This document shows positions 10,386-23,700 of a DNA stretch of 33,383 bases, piece after piece. The stretch comes from Lentimonas sp002292345 (GTDB lineage Bacteria > Verrucomicrobiota > Verrucomicrobiia > Opitutales > Coraliomargaritaceae): assembly GCA_964187655.1 (NCBI GenBank), contig CAXLMP010000054.1, positions 1-33,383 of the forward strand. The letters are read 5' to 3'. The notes below the pieces were generated by a model. The model saw nothing but the letters and a program-made list of their open reading frames with translations, had not been told where the DNA came from and did not search any database. Positions within the stretch are counted from its first letter, which is position 1, and each line of letters opens with the position of its first letter. The position numbers and the translations under genes are program-made.

Positions 10386-10519
10386 GTTTATTTTATACGA
10401 TTGTCGGTTTTACCGTCAATTTCTTATAGTTAAAGAGTAAATTACATATATGTAAATTTACGCACAATTTAGTAGTTCAAAAATAGAATCTATGGATCTA
10501 ATGAACTCGGAATCTAAAT

Positions 10520-12086
<1,567 letters not shown>

Positions 12087-12104
12087 TAGCTACAGATCTG
12101 AAAG

Positions 12105-12122
12105 TAAAGCAATTATGCTTTA
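12105..12122 (+). other. Short hairpin in the 16S-tRNA spacer
   Basis: TAAAGCA (12105-12111), loop ATTA, then TGCTTTA (12116-12122): a perfect 7-bp stem in the transcribed spacer. It may be a processing signal; no longer 16S leader-trailer pairing was clear by eye. Confidence 0.4.
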
Positions 12123-12267
12123 TGACTCAGTCTTGGTAGCGAAGGTCGAATCTTGCTTCTTTTCGAAGCACGATGAATTTGATGGTAAAACCGATTAATC
12201 GTATAAAATAAGTTTTTGAAGAATGCTTCATAGCGTTCTTTCCCAGTATATTTAGTAATTTTCAAAC

Positions 12268-12343
12268 GGGGCCATAGCTCAGTTGGTAGAGCGCCTGCTT
12301 TGCAAGCAGGATGTCGTCGGTTCGAATCCGTCTGGCTCCACCA
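12268..12343 (+). tRNA. tRNA-Ala (TGC)
   Basis: A 76-nt cloverleaf including an encoded CCA end. The acceptor arms GGGGCCA and TGGCTCC pair with one G-U. The anticodon arm CCTGC-TTTGCAA-GCAGG gives anticodon TGC, and the T arm contains GGTTCGAATCC. It lies in the 16S-23S spacer, upstream of tRNA-Ile. Confidence 0.97.
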
Positions 12344-12380
12344 ATAACGGTCAATAGCCGTCCTGTACCCACGTTTGAAA

Positions 12381-12427
12381 CTCAAATTTTGATCTCAGAT
12401 CTCAGGTCTCGACCTCAAATCTCAAAT
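12381..12427 (+). repeat. Degenerate 7-nt tandem array (CTCAAAT type) between the two spacer tRNAs
   Basis: Units are CTCAAAT, TTTGAT (6 nt), CTCAGAT, CTCAGGT, CTCGAC (6 nt), CTCAAAT and CTCAAAT. The array ends 9 nt before the mature 5' end of tRNA-Ile, so it is transcribed with the rRNA precursor. Confidence 0.8.
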
Positions 12428-12436
12428 CCTCTTTTA

Positions 12437-12515
<79 letters not shown>

Positions 12516-12554
12516 GAGCAGTTACTAAAATACTTAAAAAACAAATCAATTTTT

Positions 12555-12565
12555 GTTCTTTGACA
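12555..12565 (+). promoter_or_regulatory. boxA-like site upstream of 23S rRNA
   Basis: GTTCTTTGACA repeats the leader boxA-like sequence with one difference. E. coli rrn operons also carry a second boxA in the 16S-23S spacer. Its last two bases form the start of the pre-23S processing stem (12564). Confidence 0.55.
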
Positions 12566-12593
12566 GTTCATCGTCATAAAAAAGCGAGTAATA
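12564..12593 (+). other. 5' arm of the pre-23S processing stem (3' arm 15602-15627)
   Basis: CAGTTCATCGTCAT (12564-12577) is the perfect 14-nt reverse complement of 15614-15627, and CGAGTAATA (12585-12593) is the perfect reverse complement of 15602-15610. Closer in, GAAACCGGCAG (12635-12645) pairs with CTGCTGGTTTC (15542-15552) with one G-U. Together these bring the 23S ends together in a long, interrupted stem of the type cut by RNase III. Confidence 0.85.
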
Positions 12594-12644
12594 AAATAAA
12601 ACTACACGCGACGAATACTTATCTTTTAATGTAAGAAACCGGCA

Positions 12645-15542
<2,898 letters not shown>

Positions 15543-15601
15543 TGCTGGTTTCCTTCATTAAAAGCATAAGATTTATTATTCGTAGCATGTAGTTATATAC
15601 A

Positions 15602-15627
15602 TATTACTCGTTCATGACGATGAACTG
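15602..15627 (+). other. 3' arm of the pre-23S processing stem
   Basis: TATTACTCG (15602-15610) and ATGACGATGAACTG (15614-15627) are exact complements of 12585-12593 and 12564-12577. The arm lies in the 23S-5S spacer. Confidence 0.85.
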
Positions 15628-15687
15628 ACATTTTTTCCGATTATACTTGGGGTTATTGCGATAACCAATCCCATGATCAGGAACACC

Positions 15688-15808
15688 ACTCTGGTGACCA
15701 TAGGTGCAGGGAAACACACGTTCCCTTCTCGAACACGCTCGTTAAGCCTGTAACCGCCGATGGTAGTGCCCCCACGCTGGGGTGCGAGAGTAGGTTATCG
15801 CCAGTATT
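15688..15808 (+). rRNA. rrf: 5S ribosomal RNA
   Basis: About 120 nt. The 5' part CTGGTGACCATAG pairs with the 3' part GGTTATCGCCAG. Internal conserved stretches are CTCGAACACG and CGCCGATGGTAGTG, then GCGAGAGTAGG, as in other bacterial 5S RNAs. Ends are estimated from the E. coli offsets. A small hairpin GGTTAT-TGCG-ATAACC (15651-15666) precedes it. Confidence 0.93.
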
Positions 15809-15810
15809 AT

Positions 15811-15846
15811 GGCCCGTCCCTTTGAGAAAAGAGACGGGCCTTTTTG
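15811..15846 (+). terminator. Intrinsic terminator of the rRNA operon
   Basis: GGCCCGTC (15811-15818) pairs with GACGGGCC (15833-15840), and the stem is prolonged inward by CTTT/AAAG across a single mismatch. A T5 tract follows directly. It sits 3 nt past the estimated 5S end. Confidence 0.95.
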
Positions 15847-15913
15847 TGTCTGCAATGCAGTTGCACCATGCCATCGATACGATACAGCCGATTAAAAAGC
15901 CGGCAAATGCATG

Positions 15914-16489
15914 TTATTCTTCGCTGCCAAAGAATTCGCTGCGAGTGGCCTGGCCTTGTGCAGAAATGTTTTCGCGTCGGAAGACGGTAACAACAGTTAA
16001 TAGCAGTATCTTTAGATCGAGCCAAAAGGTGCGATGCTTAACATACCAGAGGTCGAGTTCAAACTGTCGTTTCCAAGTGAGACCATTACGGCCGTTTATC
16101 TGCGCCCAACCTGTGATGCCGGGGCGCACGTCGTGGCGTTTAGCTTGTGCTGCGGAGTAGCGTTCGAGGTAAGTTATTGGAAGGGGGCGCGGTCCGACTA
16201 GGCTCATTTCTCCGCGCAAGACATTCCATAGTTCGGGGAGTTCGTCGAGGCTAGTCGAGCGGAGAAATCTACCCCAAGGGATCAAGCGCTCGGCATCACT
16301 GCCTGCGCCAGTGCGCATGGTGCGAAACTTGAGGATCGAGAGAGCTTGACCGTTTTTGCCTGCTCGTTGCTGCCGAAAAAAAATCGGTCGGCCTAAGACC
16401 GCGAGCTGTATGGCAGACAGTATTACGAGCGGAAGGCATAGAGCGCACGCGAGTATGATTGTCGCGAAAATGTCGAAAAGACGCTTCAT
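15914..16489 (-). CDS. Small monotopic phosphoglycosyl transferase (bacterial sugar transferase, PglC-like)
   Basis: A 191-residue enzyme of the PglC/WecP-core type, which transfers a sugar phosphate from a UDP-sugar to undecaprenyl phosphate and starts glycan assembly at the inner membrane. The N-terminus has one hydrophobic segment (about 5-33), the re-entrant anchor. FRQQRAGKNG (38-47) and LKFRTM (53-58) follow; the catalytic Asp-Glu pair is D82-E83 in SLDELPELWN; MSLVGPRP (95-102) and RPGITGWAQING (122-133) complete the family pattern. It matches the minimal catalytic core without the N-terminal domains of WbaP-like enzymes. No other glycan gene adjoins it, so the pathway is unknown. It converges with the rRNA operon. 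Confidence 0.9.
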   Translation of the reverse strand: MKRLFDIFATIILACALCLPLVILSAIQLAVLGRPIFFRQQRAGKNGQALSILKFRTMRTGAGSDAERLIPWGRFLRSTSLDELPELWNVLRGEMSLVGPRPLPITYLERYSAAQAKRHDVRPGITGWAQINGRNGLTWKRQFELDLWYVKHRTFWLDLKILLLTVVTVFRRENISAQGQATRSEFFGSEE

Positions 16490-16634
16490 GAGTAGTATTT
16501 GTAAGTAAAGTTGTAAGTTCGCGAAATAAACTCCGATTTCACTGTCTATTGCGAACCAGTCAAACCTAGCTTTGACAGGATTAATGCTGGATGCAAATTT
16601 CTAACCACTGTAAACTTAATAGAATTTTTTAATT

Positions 16635-17798
16635 ATGATCTTAGACGCGAATAAACGCACATTTTCTCCATTCAGCTTAACACGTCTGCTGACGACATGC
16701 TTCGGCACTGGCAATGGGGAGAGAGTTTGTATTCTTATCGATTTGCCAAACCCAGCTGATATTAAAGACTTTAGTTTTCTCGAAGACGAAACGCTATCAA
16801 TTCAGAACTATGGCTACGAGACCTTCTATCAGGGCTTTAAGGCTGGTGGTTTGAAAGCGATGAACTGGACCGGTGGTGAGCTGTATGCATATAATGAGAC
16901 GGGCGGAAGTAACCTCGATATAGAAGATACTTGTTATGATGTAGAGGGTAATTTGCTGAGTTTAGATCGGGATATTTATACTAAATATGACATTATACTG
17001 ACGGTTTCGACTTTTTCTGCAACTGCACCGCTCACTGCGAAGTGTAAGGAGTTCGGTTTCCGTGGCGCGACCCTTCATGGGCTGAATCAGATCATCCTAG
17101 ATACTGGGCTTGCGGTGGATTATGATATCGTGAGTGAAGAAGCGGAGCGTATCAGGTGTGGTCTGACGCAAGCCGATCGTTTCGAGATCGACTTTGAGGT
17201 GGAAAGCGAGATTTACACATTGGTATTGCATACTAACGGGCAAGAGGCGCAGAAGAGCCATGGCTTGTGCCCTGCTGGCAAGCCGGATGTGGCGAATTTA
17301 CCCGCTGGGGAAGTTTATTTTGTCCCTGAAAGTGCCGATGGAGTGTTTCCATTTAAATACGACGAAAGCACGATTGGGTTGCTACATGTCAGGGATGGTA
17401 TGATCTATAAGTCTCAGTTTGTATATGGTGATTATGCGGAGATCGAAGACCACAATCGCCGACTCAACGAGGATCCGATGATCGGTGCGATTGGTGAATT
17501 AGGTTTCGGCACCCAGGTGTTGCCTTTCTCGGGGCGTGATATTCAGGACGAAAAAATACTCGGCACGATCCATGTCGCAACTGGCCGTGATGATCATTTG
17601 GGTGGCAAAATCACCCCTGATTTATTTAAGGAACATAAAAACGCATCGCATGATGATGTACTTTATGCGCCGCACAAGACCCCAGAAATCCGCGTGCCTG
17701 AAGCTCGGATGATCAAGGGTGGCGAAACGACTGTATTGATTCATCACTACCAGCCTTCGGAGTATGTCGTGGGCTTAATTGATGCGAGTGCTGAATAG
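16635..17798 (+). CDS. M29-like (aminopeptidase T/AmpS-type) metallopeptidase
   Basis: A 387-residue protein. The C-terminal half has the pattern of the M29 metallopeptidase family: PAGEVYFVP (223-231) with candidate ligand E226, IGELGFGT (286-293) with E288, ILGTIHVATG (308-317) with H313, and ASHDDVLY (337-344) with H339 and D341. These are the positions expected to hold the two metal ions. The N-terminal half (1-200) is more divergent and I do not recognise it beyond the family's general layout. No signal peptide is seen, so it is probably cytoplasmic. It may be an aminopeptidase, or a relative with another hydrolase function. The start at 16635 has no Shine-Dalgarno. Confidence 0.6.
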   Translation: MILDANKRTFSPFSLTRLLTTCFGTGNGERVCILIDLPNPADIKDFSFLEDETLSIQNYGYETFYQGFKAGGLKAMNWTGGELYAYNETGGSNLDIEDTCYDVEGNLLSLDRDIYTKYDIILTVSTFSATAPLTAKCKEFGFRGATLHGLNQIILDTGLAVDYDIVSEEAERIRCGLTQADRFEIDFEVESEIYTLVLHTNGQEAQKSHGLCPAGKPDVANLPAGEVYFVPESADGVFPFKYDESTIGLLHVRDGMIYKSQFVYGDYAEIEDHNRRLNEDPMIGAIGELGFGTQVLPFSGRDIQDEKILGTIHVATGRDDHLGGKITPDLFKEHKNASHDDVLYAPHKTPEIRVPEARMIKGGETTVLIHHYQPSEYVVGLIDASAE

Positions 17799-17936
17799 GG
17801 CTTCTTGGTGTTTGAGCAGAGCACTTTTGATAGGTCACTGTGGGTGTTACCTGTCACTGCTGAAGGAGTCCTTAATTCTACCCTTGCTGCAATGGCTTAA
17901 CTTGCTTGAATGCGACATCCTTTGTAGGAGATAGTT

Positions 17937-17966
17937 TTTACAGCTAAGTTGAAGCTATCCTATAAC
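17937..17966 (+). promoter_or_regulatory. Promoter of the RND efflux operon
   Basis: TTTACA (17937-17942) and TATAAC (17961-17966) each match the sigma70 hexamers at 5/6, with an 18-nt spacer. Transcription would begin about 20 nt before the GTG start at 17991. An imperfect inverted repeat, AGGAGATAG (17926-17934) and CTATCCT (17955-17961), brackets the -35 and touches the -10, a good place for a repressor, but no regulator gene is nearby. Confidence 0.55.
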
Positions 17967-17990
17967 ACTTAAATTAGATCGCTGCCATAC

Positions 17991-19466
17991 GTGAAGACTT
18001 CATTTACATTTAATCGAACCTTCTCCGCGACTATTCCATTCGGAGCTGTGGCACTTATTAGCCTAGTCAGTTCGTCTGGCTGTAAATTTGTCGGTACAGA
18101 CTATCAGGCGCCTCAGGTTGCTGTGCCAGACGCATGGAATCAGCATATTATCGGCTCGCCGGTTGGCGTCTTGGCGGTGGATTACTGGTGGAAGCAGTTT
18201 AAAGATGAATCGATGAATCAGCTGATCGATGCTGCGATTGAGAGCAACAAGAGCTTGGCGATTGCCTATGAGCGTGTGCTGCAGGCGCGATCGGCTCGTC
18301 AGATTTCCAATAGCGCTTTGTTTCCAGCAATTGATGGGGTTGGCGGGATTAGCCGTGAGGGCACGAGTGAAAATGTGGGCGTGCCTAAGGCTGCAGGCGG
18401 AGGTGATTCGGACACCTTCTATTCCGTGGGCGCTGATTTGACTTGGGAGCTTGATGTCTTAGGGGGTGTGCGCCGTTCGATTGAATCTGCTGATGCTGGC
18501 TTGCAAGCTGTCGAGGAGAGTTACCGCGATTTCATGGTTCTGCTGATCGCTGAAGTGGCGAGGAACTATTTAGATGTTCGCACCGTCGAAGAGCGTATTG
18601 TTCTGGCGAAGCAGAATATTGAAAATCAGAAGGGGTCGCTGAAGTTGGCGAACGATCGATTTGCTGCAGGCCTGGCGCCGAAGCAAGACATCACGCAAGC
18701 GCAGACCAATTTGTCCGACACTCAAGCGTTTCTTCCGCAACTACGGCAGCAACGCACCACGACAGTGAACCGGTTAGCGATTCTATTAGGCGGCTATTCC
18801 TCAGCAGTAGAGACGCTGTTAGGTGAGCATGAAATAATCCCGATGCCACCGCAGGGAACTGAAATTGAGACACCTGCCGAAGTGCTTCGCGCGCGTCCTG
18901 ATATACGTGCCGCTGAGCGTCAATTAGCCGCTCAGCATGCACGTGTAGGTGTGGCTGAGGCGGATCTTTATCCACGTTTCGCGCTGAATGGTAATTTTGC
19001 GCTGTTGTCGAACGATAAGGGTGATGTATTCGAGTCGGGCTCGCGTGCCTATGGTTTTGGCCCTGCGTTTCGTTGGAATTTGTTCAGTGCGGGACTTGTA
19101 CGTAGTCAGATTGATATCGAGGAGTCACGAACCCGTGAAGCGCTGCTTGAATATGAGAATGCAGTTTTAGGGGCAGTCGAAGAGGTTGAGACATCAATGA
19201 GTGGGATCGCTAATGAGCGAGACCGGTTACAATCACTAAAGCTGGGCTCGGCATCTGCAAAAGAGACAGTCTTTTTAATAAAGGACAATTACTCGAAGGG
19301 ATTGGTTGATTTTCAGTATGTGCTGGATGCGGAGCGCACAGCGACTCGAATCGAAGACAGCTATGCAGTGAGTCAAGGATTACTCGCCCAAGCGTATATT
19401 GCCCTATACAGTGCATTGGGTGGAGGGTATCCTGATGGCGAAGTTGAACTGAATCGCTCTAAATAA
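17991..19466 (+). CDS. RND efflux outer membrane factor, NodT/OprM-type lipoprotein
   Basis: A 491-residue TolC-fold outer membrane channel of the NodT subfamily. A signal sequence of 30 residues ends in a lipobox-like SSSGC with C31 as the likely lipidated residue, followed by the family segment FVGTDYQAPQVAVPDAW. The two repeats of the coiled alpha-barrel are visible, with ARPDIRAAERQLAAQHARVG starting the second half and FRWNLFSAGLVRSQI typical of the family. The start codon is GTG. It is the first gene of the efflux operon, 23 nt before the fusion protein, which is not the usual order. It would form the exit duct for compounds exported by the pump. Confidence 0.9.
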   Translation: MKTSFTFNRTFSATIPFGAVALISLVSSSGCKFVGTDYQAPQVAVPDAWNQHIIGSPVGVLAVDYWWKQFKDESMNQLIDAAIESNKSLAIAYERVLQARSARQISNSALFPAIDGVGGISREGTSENVGVPKAAGGGDSDTFYSVGADLTWELDVLGGVRRSIESADAGLQAVEESYRDFMVLLIAEVARNYLDVRTVEERIVLAKQNIENQKGSLKLANDRFAAGLAPKQDITQAQTNLSDTQAFLPQLRQQRTTTVNRLAILLGGYSSAVETLLGEHEIIPMPPQGTEIETPAEVLRARPDIRAAERQLAAQHARVGVAEADLYPRFALNGNFALLSNDKGDVFESGSRAYGFGPAFRWNLFSAGLVRSQIDIEESRTREALLEYENAVLGAVEEVETSMSGIANERDRLQSLKLGSASAKETVFLIKDNYSKGLVDFQYVLDAERTATRIEDSYAVSQGLLAQAYIALYSALGGGYPDGEVELNRSK

Positions 19467-19489
19467 AGAACGAATTATTTATAAATATC

Positions 19490-20695
19490 ATGAAAGAGAA
19501 TGGTAACAAATCATCTCCGCAGGGGGTCTTCTTAGTGAGGGTCGTTGCTTTAAGCTTGGGAATCTTAGGCAGTTTATTGTTGGCTGGTTGTGGATCTGAA
19601 GAAATACCACCACCTTCACCGCCGAGTGTTACGGTGGCGGCGCCAGAATTGAGAGAGGTGACTGTTTACAAAACATTCCCGTCGACTCTGAAGGGTGTCT
19701 CTGAAGTGGAGATTCGTGCCCGAGCTGCTGGTTATCTTGAAAAGACCAATTTCAATGAAGGCTCGTTTGTTAACAAGGGCGATTTATTATTCATCATCGA
19801 GCAAGCGCCATATAAATTGGCAGTGGAAGCAGCACAGGCTGACCTCGAACGTGCTGAAGCTGGGCGCGGGCTTGCTGAGACCCGAAAGCAGCGATTCGAG
19901 CTCGCGTTGCAGACGAATTCAGTTTCGGAGGTGGAAGTAGATATTGCTGCCGCTGAACTGGCGCAGGCAATCGCGTCGGTGAATCAAGCAAAGGCGCATC
20001 TAAATAATGCGAAGTTGGACTTAAGCTATACGACGGTGTACGCGCCGATCAGTGGGCGTGTCTCGTTGGCGAATGTAAATGATGAGAATTTAGTTGGGTA
20101 CTCAGAGCCTACTATTATTACTTCGATTATCGATGATTCGACGATTGAAGCATATTTTGAGATCCCAGAGCGAGAAGCCATTAAATTCCTTCATCAGCGC
20201 TCCGACCAAAAAGTCAGTGAGCATGTCAAAGGGCTCGAAATTAAGCTAGAGTTGGCAGATCGCTCTATATACGACACAGTTGGTCATATCGACTTTATGG
20301 ATAACAAAGTGGATTCGATGACACGCACGATTCGAGCGCGAGCCATTTTCGATAATGCTAAATATGAATTAACGTCTGGTTTGTTTGCCACCGTGCAGGT
20401 GCCGGTCGCTCCAGATCAGCGCAACCCGACTGAGACTAAGGCGATTGTAGTGCCTGCAGAGGTCGTGCTGCGTGATATTGGTGGGCGCTATGTCTGGGTG
20501 GTGGACGAGCAGAATATTGTGCGTCGCCGCTCGGTTGATGTTGGCGAGACGATCATTAAACCTTCGACGGGCGAGGGTGTAGCAGCCGTTCGTCAGACAA
20601 TCATTCTGGATGGCTTGAGTGCTTCAGAAAAAATTATCGTCTCTGGGTTACAGCGCGCCAGAGATGGTGCGCCAGTGACTCCGAACGCTCAGTAA
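19490..20695 (+). CDS. RND efflux membrane fusion protein (AcrA/MexA family), lipoprotein
   Basis: A 401-residue periplasmic adaptor. The signal sequence ends in a canonical lipobox LAGC with C34, so it should be anchored in the inner membrane. The lipoyl-like half-motifs are at VEIRARAAGYLEKTNFNEGS and LSYTTVYAPISGRVS, flanking an alpha-helical hairpin (about 115-185) rich in Ala and Glu. A beta-barrel and a membrane-proximal domain follow, ending near GLQRARDGAPVTP, a standard AcrA-type C-terminus. It bridges the pump 20 nt downstream and the outer membrane factor upstream. Confidence 0.93.
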   Translation: MKENGNKSSPQGVFLVRVVALSLGILGSLLLAGCGSEEIPPPSPPSVTVAAPELREVTVYKTFPSTLKGVSEVEIRARAAGYLEKTNFNEGSFVNKGDLLFIIEQAPYKLAVEAAQADLERAEAGRGLAETRKQRFELALQTNSVSEVEVDIAAAELAQAIASVNQAKAHLNNAKLDLSYTTVYAPISGRVSLANVNDENLVGYSEPTIITSIIDDSTIEAYFEIPEREAIKFLHQRSDQKVSEHVKGLEIKLELADRSIYDTVGHIDFMDNKVDSMTRTIRARAIFDNAKYELTSGLFATVQVPVAPDQRNPTETKAIVVPAEVVLRDIGGRYVWVVDEQNIVRRRSVDVGETIIKPSTGEGVAAVRQTIILDGLSASEKIIVSGLQRARDGAPVTPNAQ

Positions 20696-20715
20696 CTTCT
20701 AGAGAATTCGCAGCT

Positions 20716-23700
20716 ATGCTTAGTTTATTTTTCATTCGTCGGCCGATTTTTGCAGCAGTTATTTCGATCGTCATTGTAGTGCTTGGCGCGGTGGCTTTGG
20801 TAAAACTACCGATTGCCCGCTATCCGGATCTTGCTCCACCAACGATTTCGGTGAGTGCAATTTATCCAGGGGCTGATGCGGCTACGGTGGCGGATACAGT
20901 TGCGGCGACTATTGAAAAAGAGGTCAATGGCGTCGAAGGCATGATCTACATGAGTTCGGTGAGTGCCAATGATGGTAGTATGAACCTCACTGTGACTTTT
21001 GAGTCCGGAGTGGATTTGGATACCGCGAATGTGCTGGTGCAAAACCGCGTGGCATTGGCTGAGCCTCGCCTGCCGCAAGAAGTGAAGCGCACTGGCGTGT
21101 CAGTGAAGAAGAAGTCGACGGACATTGTGATGTTCATTACATTGACCTCGCCAGGGGATACGTATGATGCCGCCTATTTATCTAACTTTGCCAATTTGCG
21201 CATCCGTGACGAGTTACTGCGTGTCACGGGTGTTGGTGATGCGTTGGTGTGGGGTGTCGGTGAATTTAGTATGCGCATTTGGCTCGATCCAGATCAGTTG
21301 CGTGTGCGAAATCTTGCTGCGAGCGAAGTTGTTAATGCGATTCGTGAACAAAATGTTCAAGTTGCTGCCGGCCGAGTCGGTGCGGCACCTGCACCTGAGG
21401 GCACTGCATTCGAGTATGTTCTGAGTGCACATGGCCGACTGGTGGAGGTTGAGGAATTTGAGAATATTATCGTCGCCACAGGTGCAGACGGGAGAGTGAT
21501 CCGAGTCGGCGATGTGGCTCGAGTGGAGTTAGGCTCAAACGTGTATAACTTTAATTCAAAACTGAATGGCAAGTCTGCGACAGCGATTGCGATTTATCAA
21601 ATTCCCGGATCGAATTTGATGGATGTTGCTGATGGTGTGTCTGCGGCGATGAACCGACTATCGAGTGCGTTTCCTGATGATGTAGAGTATAAGGTAGTGT
21701 ACGACTCGACATGGGTGGTAGATGCATCAATTAAAGAAGTCATCATTACATTGTTCGCGACTGTGACCTTGGTGGTTTTGACGGTGTTCCTCTTCCTGCA
21801 GAATTTTCGTGCGACCTTGATCCCGACGATCACTATTCCAGTCGCCTTAATCGGCACTTTCTCGGTGCTGTTGGCGCTTGGATTTTCGCTCAATATATTG
21901 ACGCTCTTCGGGATCGTTTTGGTGATTGGTATCGTGGTCGATGACGCGATCCTCGTCGTGGAGAATACCTTTGTTCACTTAGAGAAAGGTCTCAGTGGTA
22001 AGCGAGCAGCAGAAGAGTGCATGAAGGAAGTGACTGGGCCCATCATTGCGACCACACTGGTTCTGTTGGCGGTGTTCGTTCCCACTGCAATGATGAGTGG
22101 GATTACTGGCACGATGTTTAAGCAGTTTGCGATTACAATTTCGATCGCGACGGTTTTTTCCTCAATCAATGCGTTGACGCTCGCTCCCGCTCTTTGCGGT
22201 GTACTGCTCAAACCTGGTCAAGCAGAGCCCAAGGGCGTGTTTAAATTGTTTAATAATTCGATCAGTGGGTCGAATAAGTTCTATCAAGGCTTGGTTCGTA
22301 TCGCTTTGAAAGGCTCTGTCATTGGCCTCTGTGTTTTCGGCGCGATTATCTATATTTCAATGAAAGGGATGGGCAGTTTACCGACGGGTTTCGTGCCTCA
22401 AGAGGACGAAGGCTATTGTATGGTCGGCGTTCAATTGCCAGATGGTGCGACCCTGGCTCGAACTGATGTAATCATGGATCAGGTACAGAAGATCGTGAGT
22501 GCCACGCCCGGGGTGGTCGACTGTCTAGCGATTTCAGGATACTCTTTAATTGATGGTGCGGCTGGAGTGAATGCTGGCTTCTGTGTGGTCGTGTTTGAGC
22601 ACTGGGATGATCGTAAGACGCCCGAACTACATCAGAGTGGCATACTTGCGGCAATGCAGCGTCATTTTGTAGGGATTCAAGATGCAACAGTCTTTGGCTT
22701 CCCGATGCCTTCATTGCCTGGTGTGGGTACTACAGGGGGATTCACCTACATGTTGCAAGATCTCGAAGGTGGGGGGTTGGTGCAACTGGCACAGATAGCC
22801 AACGACTTAATTAGTGAAGCGAACCAAGATCCTGCTATCGCAGGTGCTCGTACGACCTTTCGTGCCAGTGTGCCGCAAATCTTTGTGGATATTGATCGCG
22901 AGCAAATCAAACGCACTGGCACCTCGTTGACGTCTGTCTTTGATACGCTGCAAATATATTTAGGGTCCTTGTATGTGAATGATTTCACACTGTTTGGGCG
23001 AGTATTTAAAGTCGTGGCTCAAGCGGATGCGGAGTTTCGCGGTGAACCTAGTGATATTAACAAGTTGGCAGTGAAGGGAGCCGACGGACGAATGATTCCA
23101 TTGGGAGCGGTCGTTTCACTTGAGGAGAGACTAGGCCCACAAAATATCATTCGTTTTAATATGATGCCGTCGGTCAAAGTGTTGGGTAACCCATCTCCTG
23201 GGCATAGCTCAGGAGAGGCGATGAATGCGTTGGAAGCTCTTTCAGCTACGAGCCTCCCCTTATCGATGAGCTTTGCATGGTCGGAGTTGTCGTATCAGGA
23301 AAAGCAGGCGGCAACGGGTCTCGCTGTCATTTTTGTATTTGCAGTCTTGATGGTTTATTTGCTGCTGGCTGCTCAGTACGAGAGCTGGACGTTGCCGATT
23401 TCTGTTTGCTTGTCGGTACCGACTGCTCTCCTCGGTGCGGTGATTGCGGTTAAAATGCGTGGTATGGAGAACAATGTGTATACGCAGATTGGACTGATCC
23501 TGTTGGTCGCGCTATCGACTAAAACTGCGATTTTGTTGACCGAATTCGCGAGTGCTCAGCGTAAAAGCGGAATGAGTATTTTTGACTCGGCAGTGGAGTC
23601 AGTGAAACTTCGGTTTCGTGCGGTGTTAATGACTGCACTTTCTTTTATTCTTGGCGTGATTCCATTGTTGATCGCTTCGGGCGCGGGCTCGTCGTCGCGG

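Noticed and set aside
10401..10429. TTGTCG-17-TTATAG as the main rRNA promoter
   Set aside because: It would lie after the boxB/boxA-like sites and give an unprotected transcript; mentioned only in the leader region as a secondary possibility.
16498..16521. TTGTAAG repeated twice upstream of the sugar transferase
   Set aside because: Only two units with a 5-nt gap, so it does not meet the standard of the other period-7 arrays.
16572..16600. TTGACA upstream of the M29-like gene as a promoter
   Set aside because: The -35 is perfect, but at 17 nt the best -10 (AAATTT) matches poorly; not listed as a feature.
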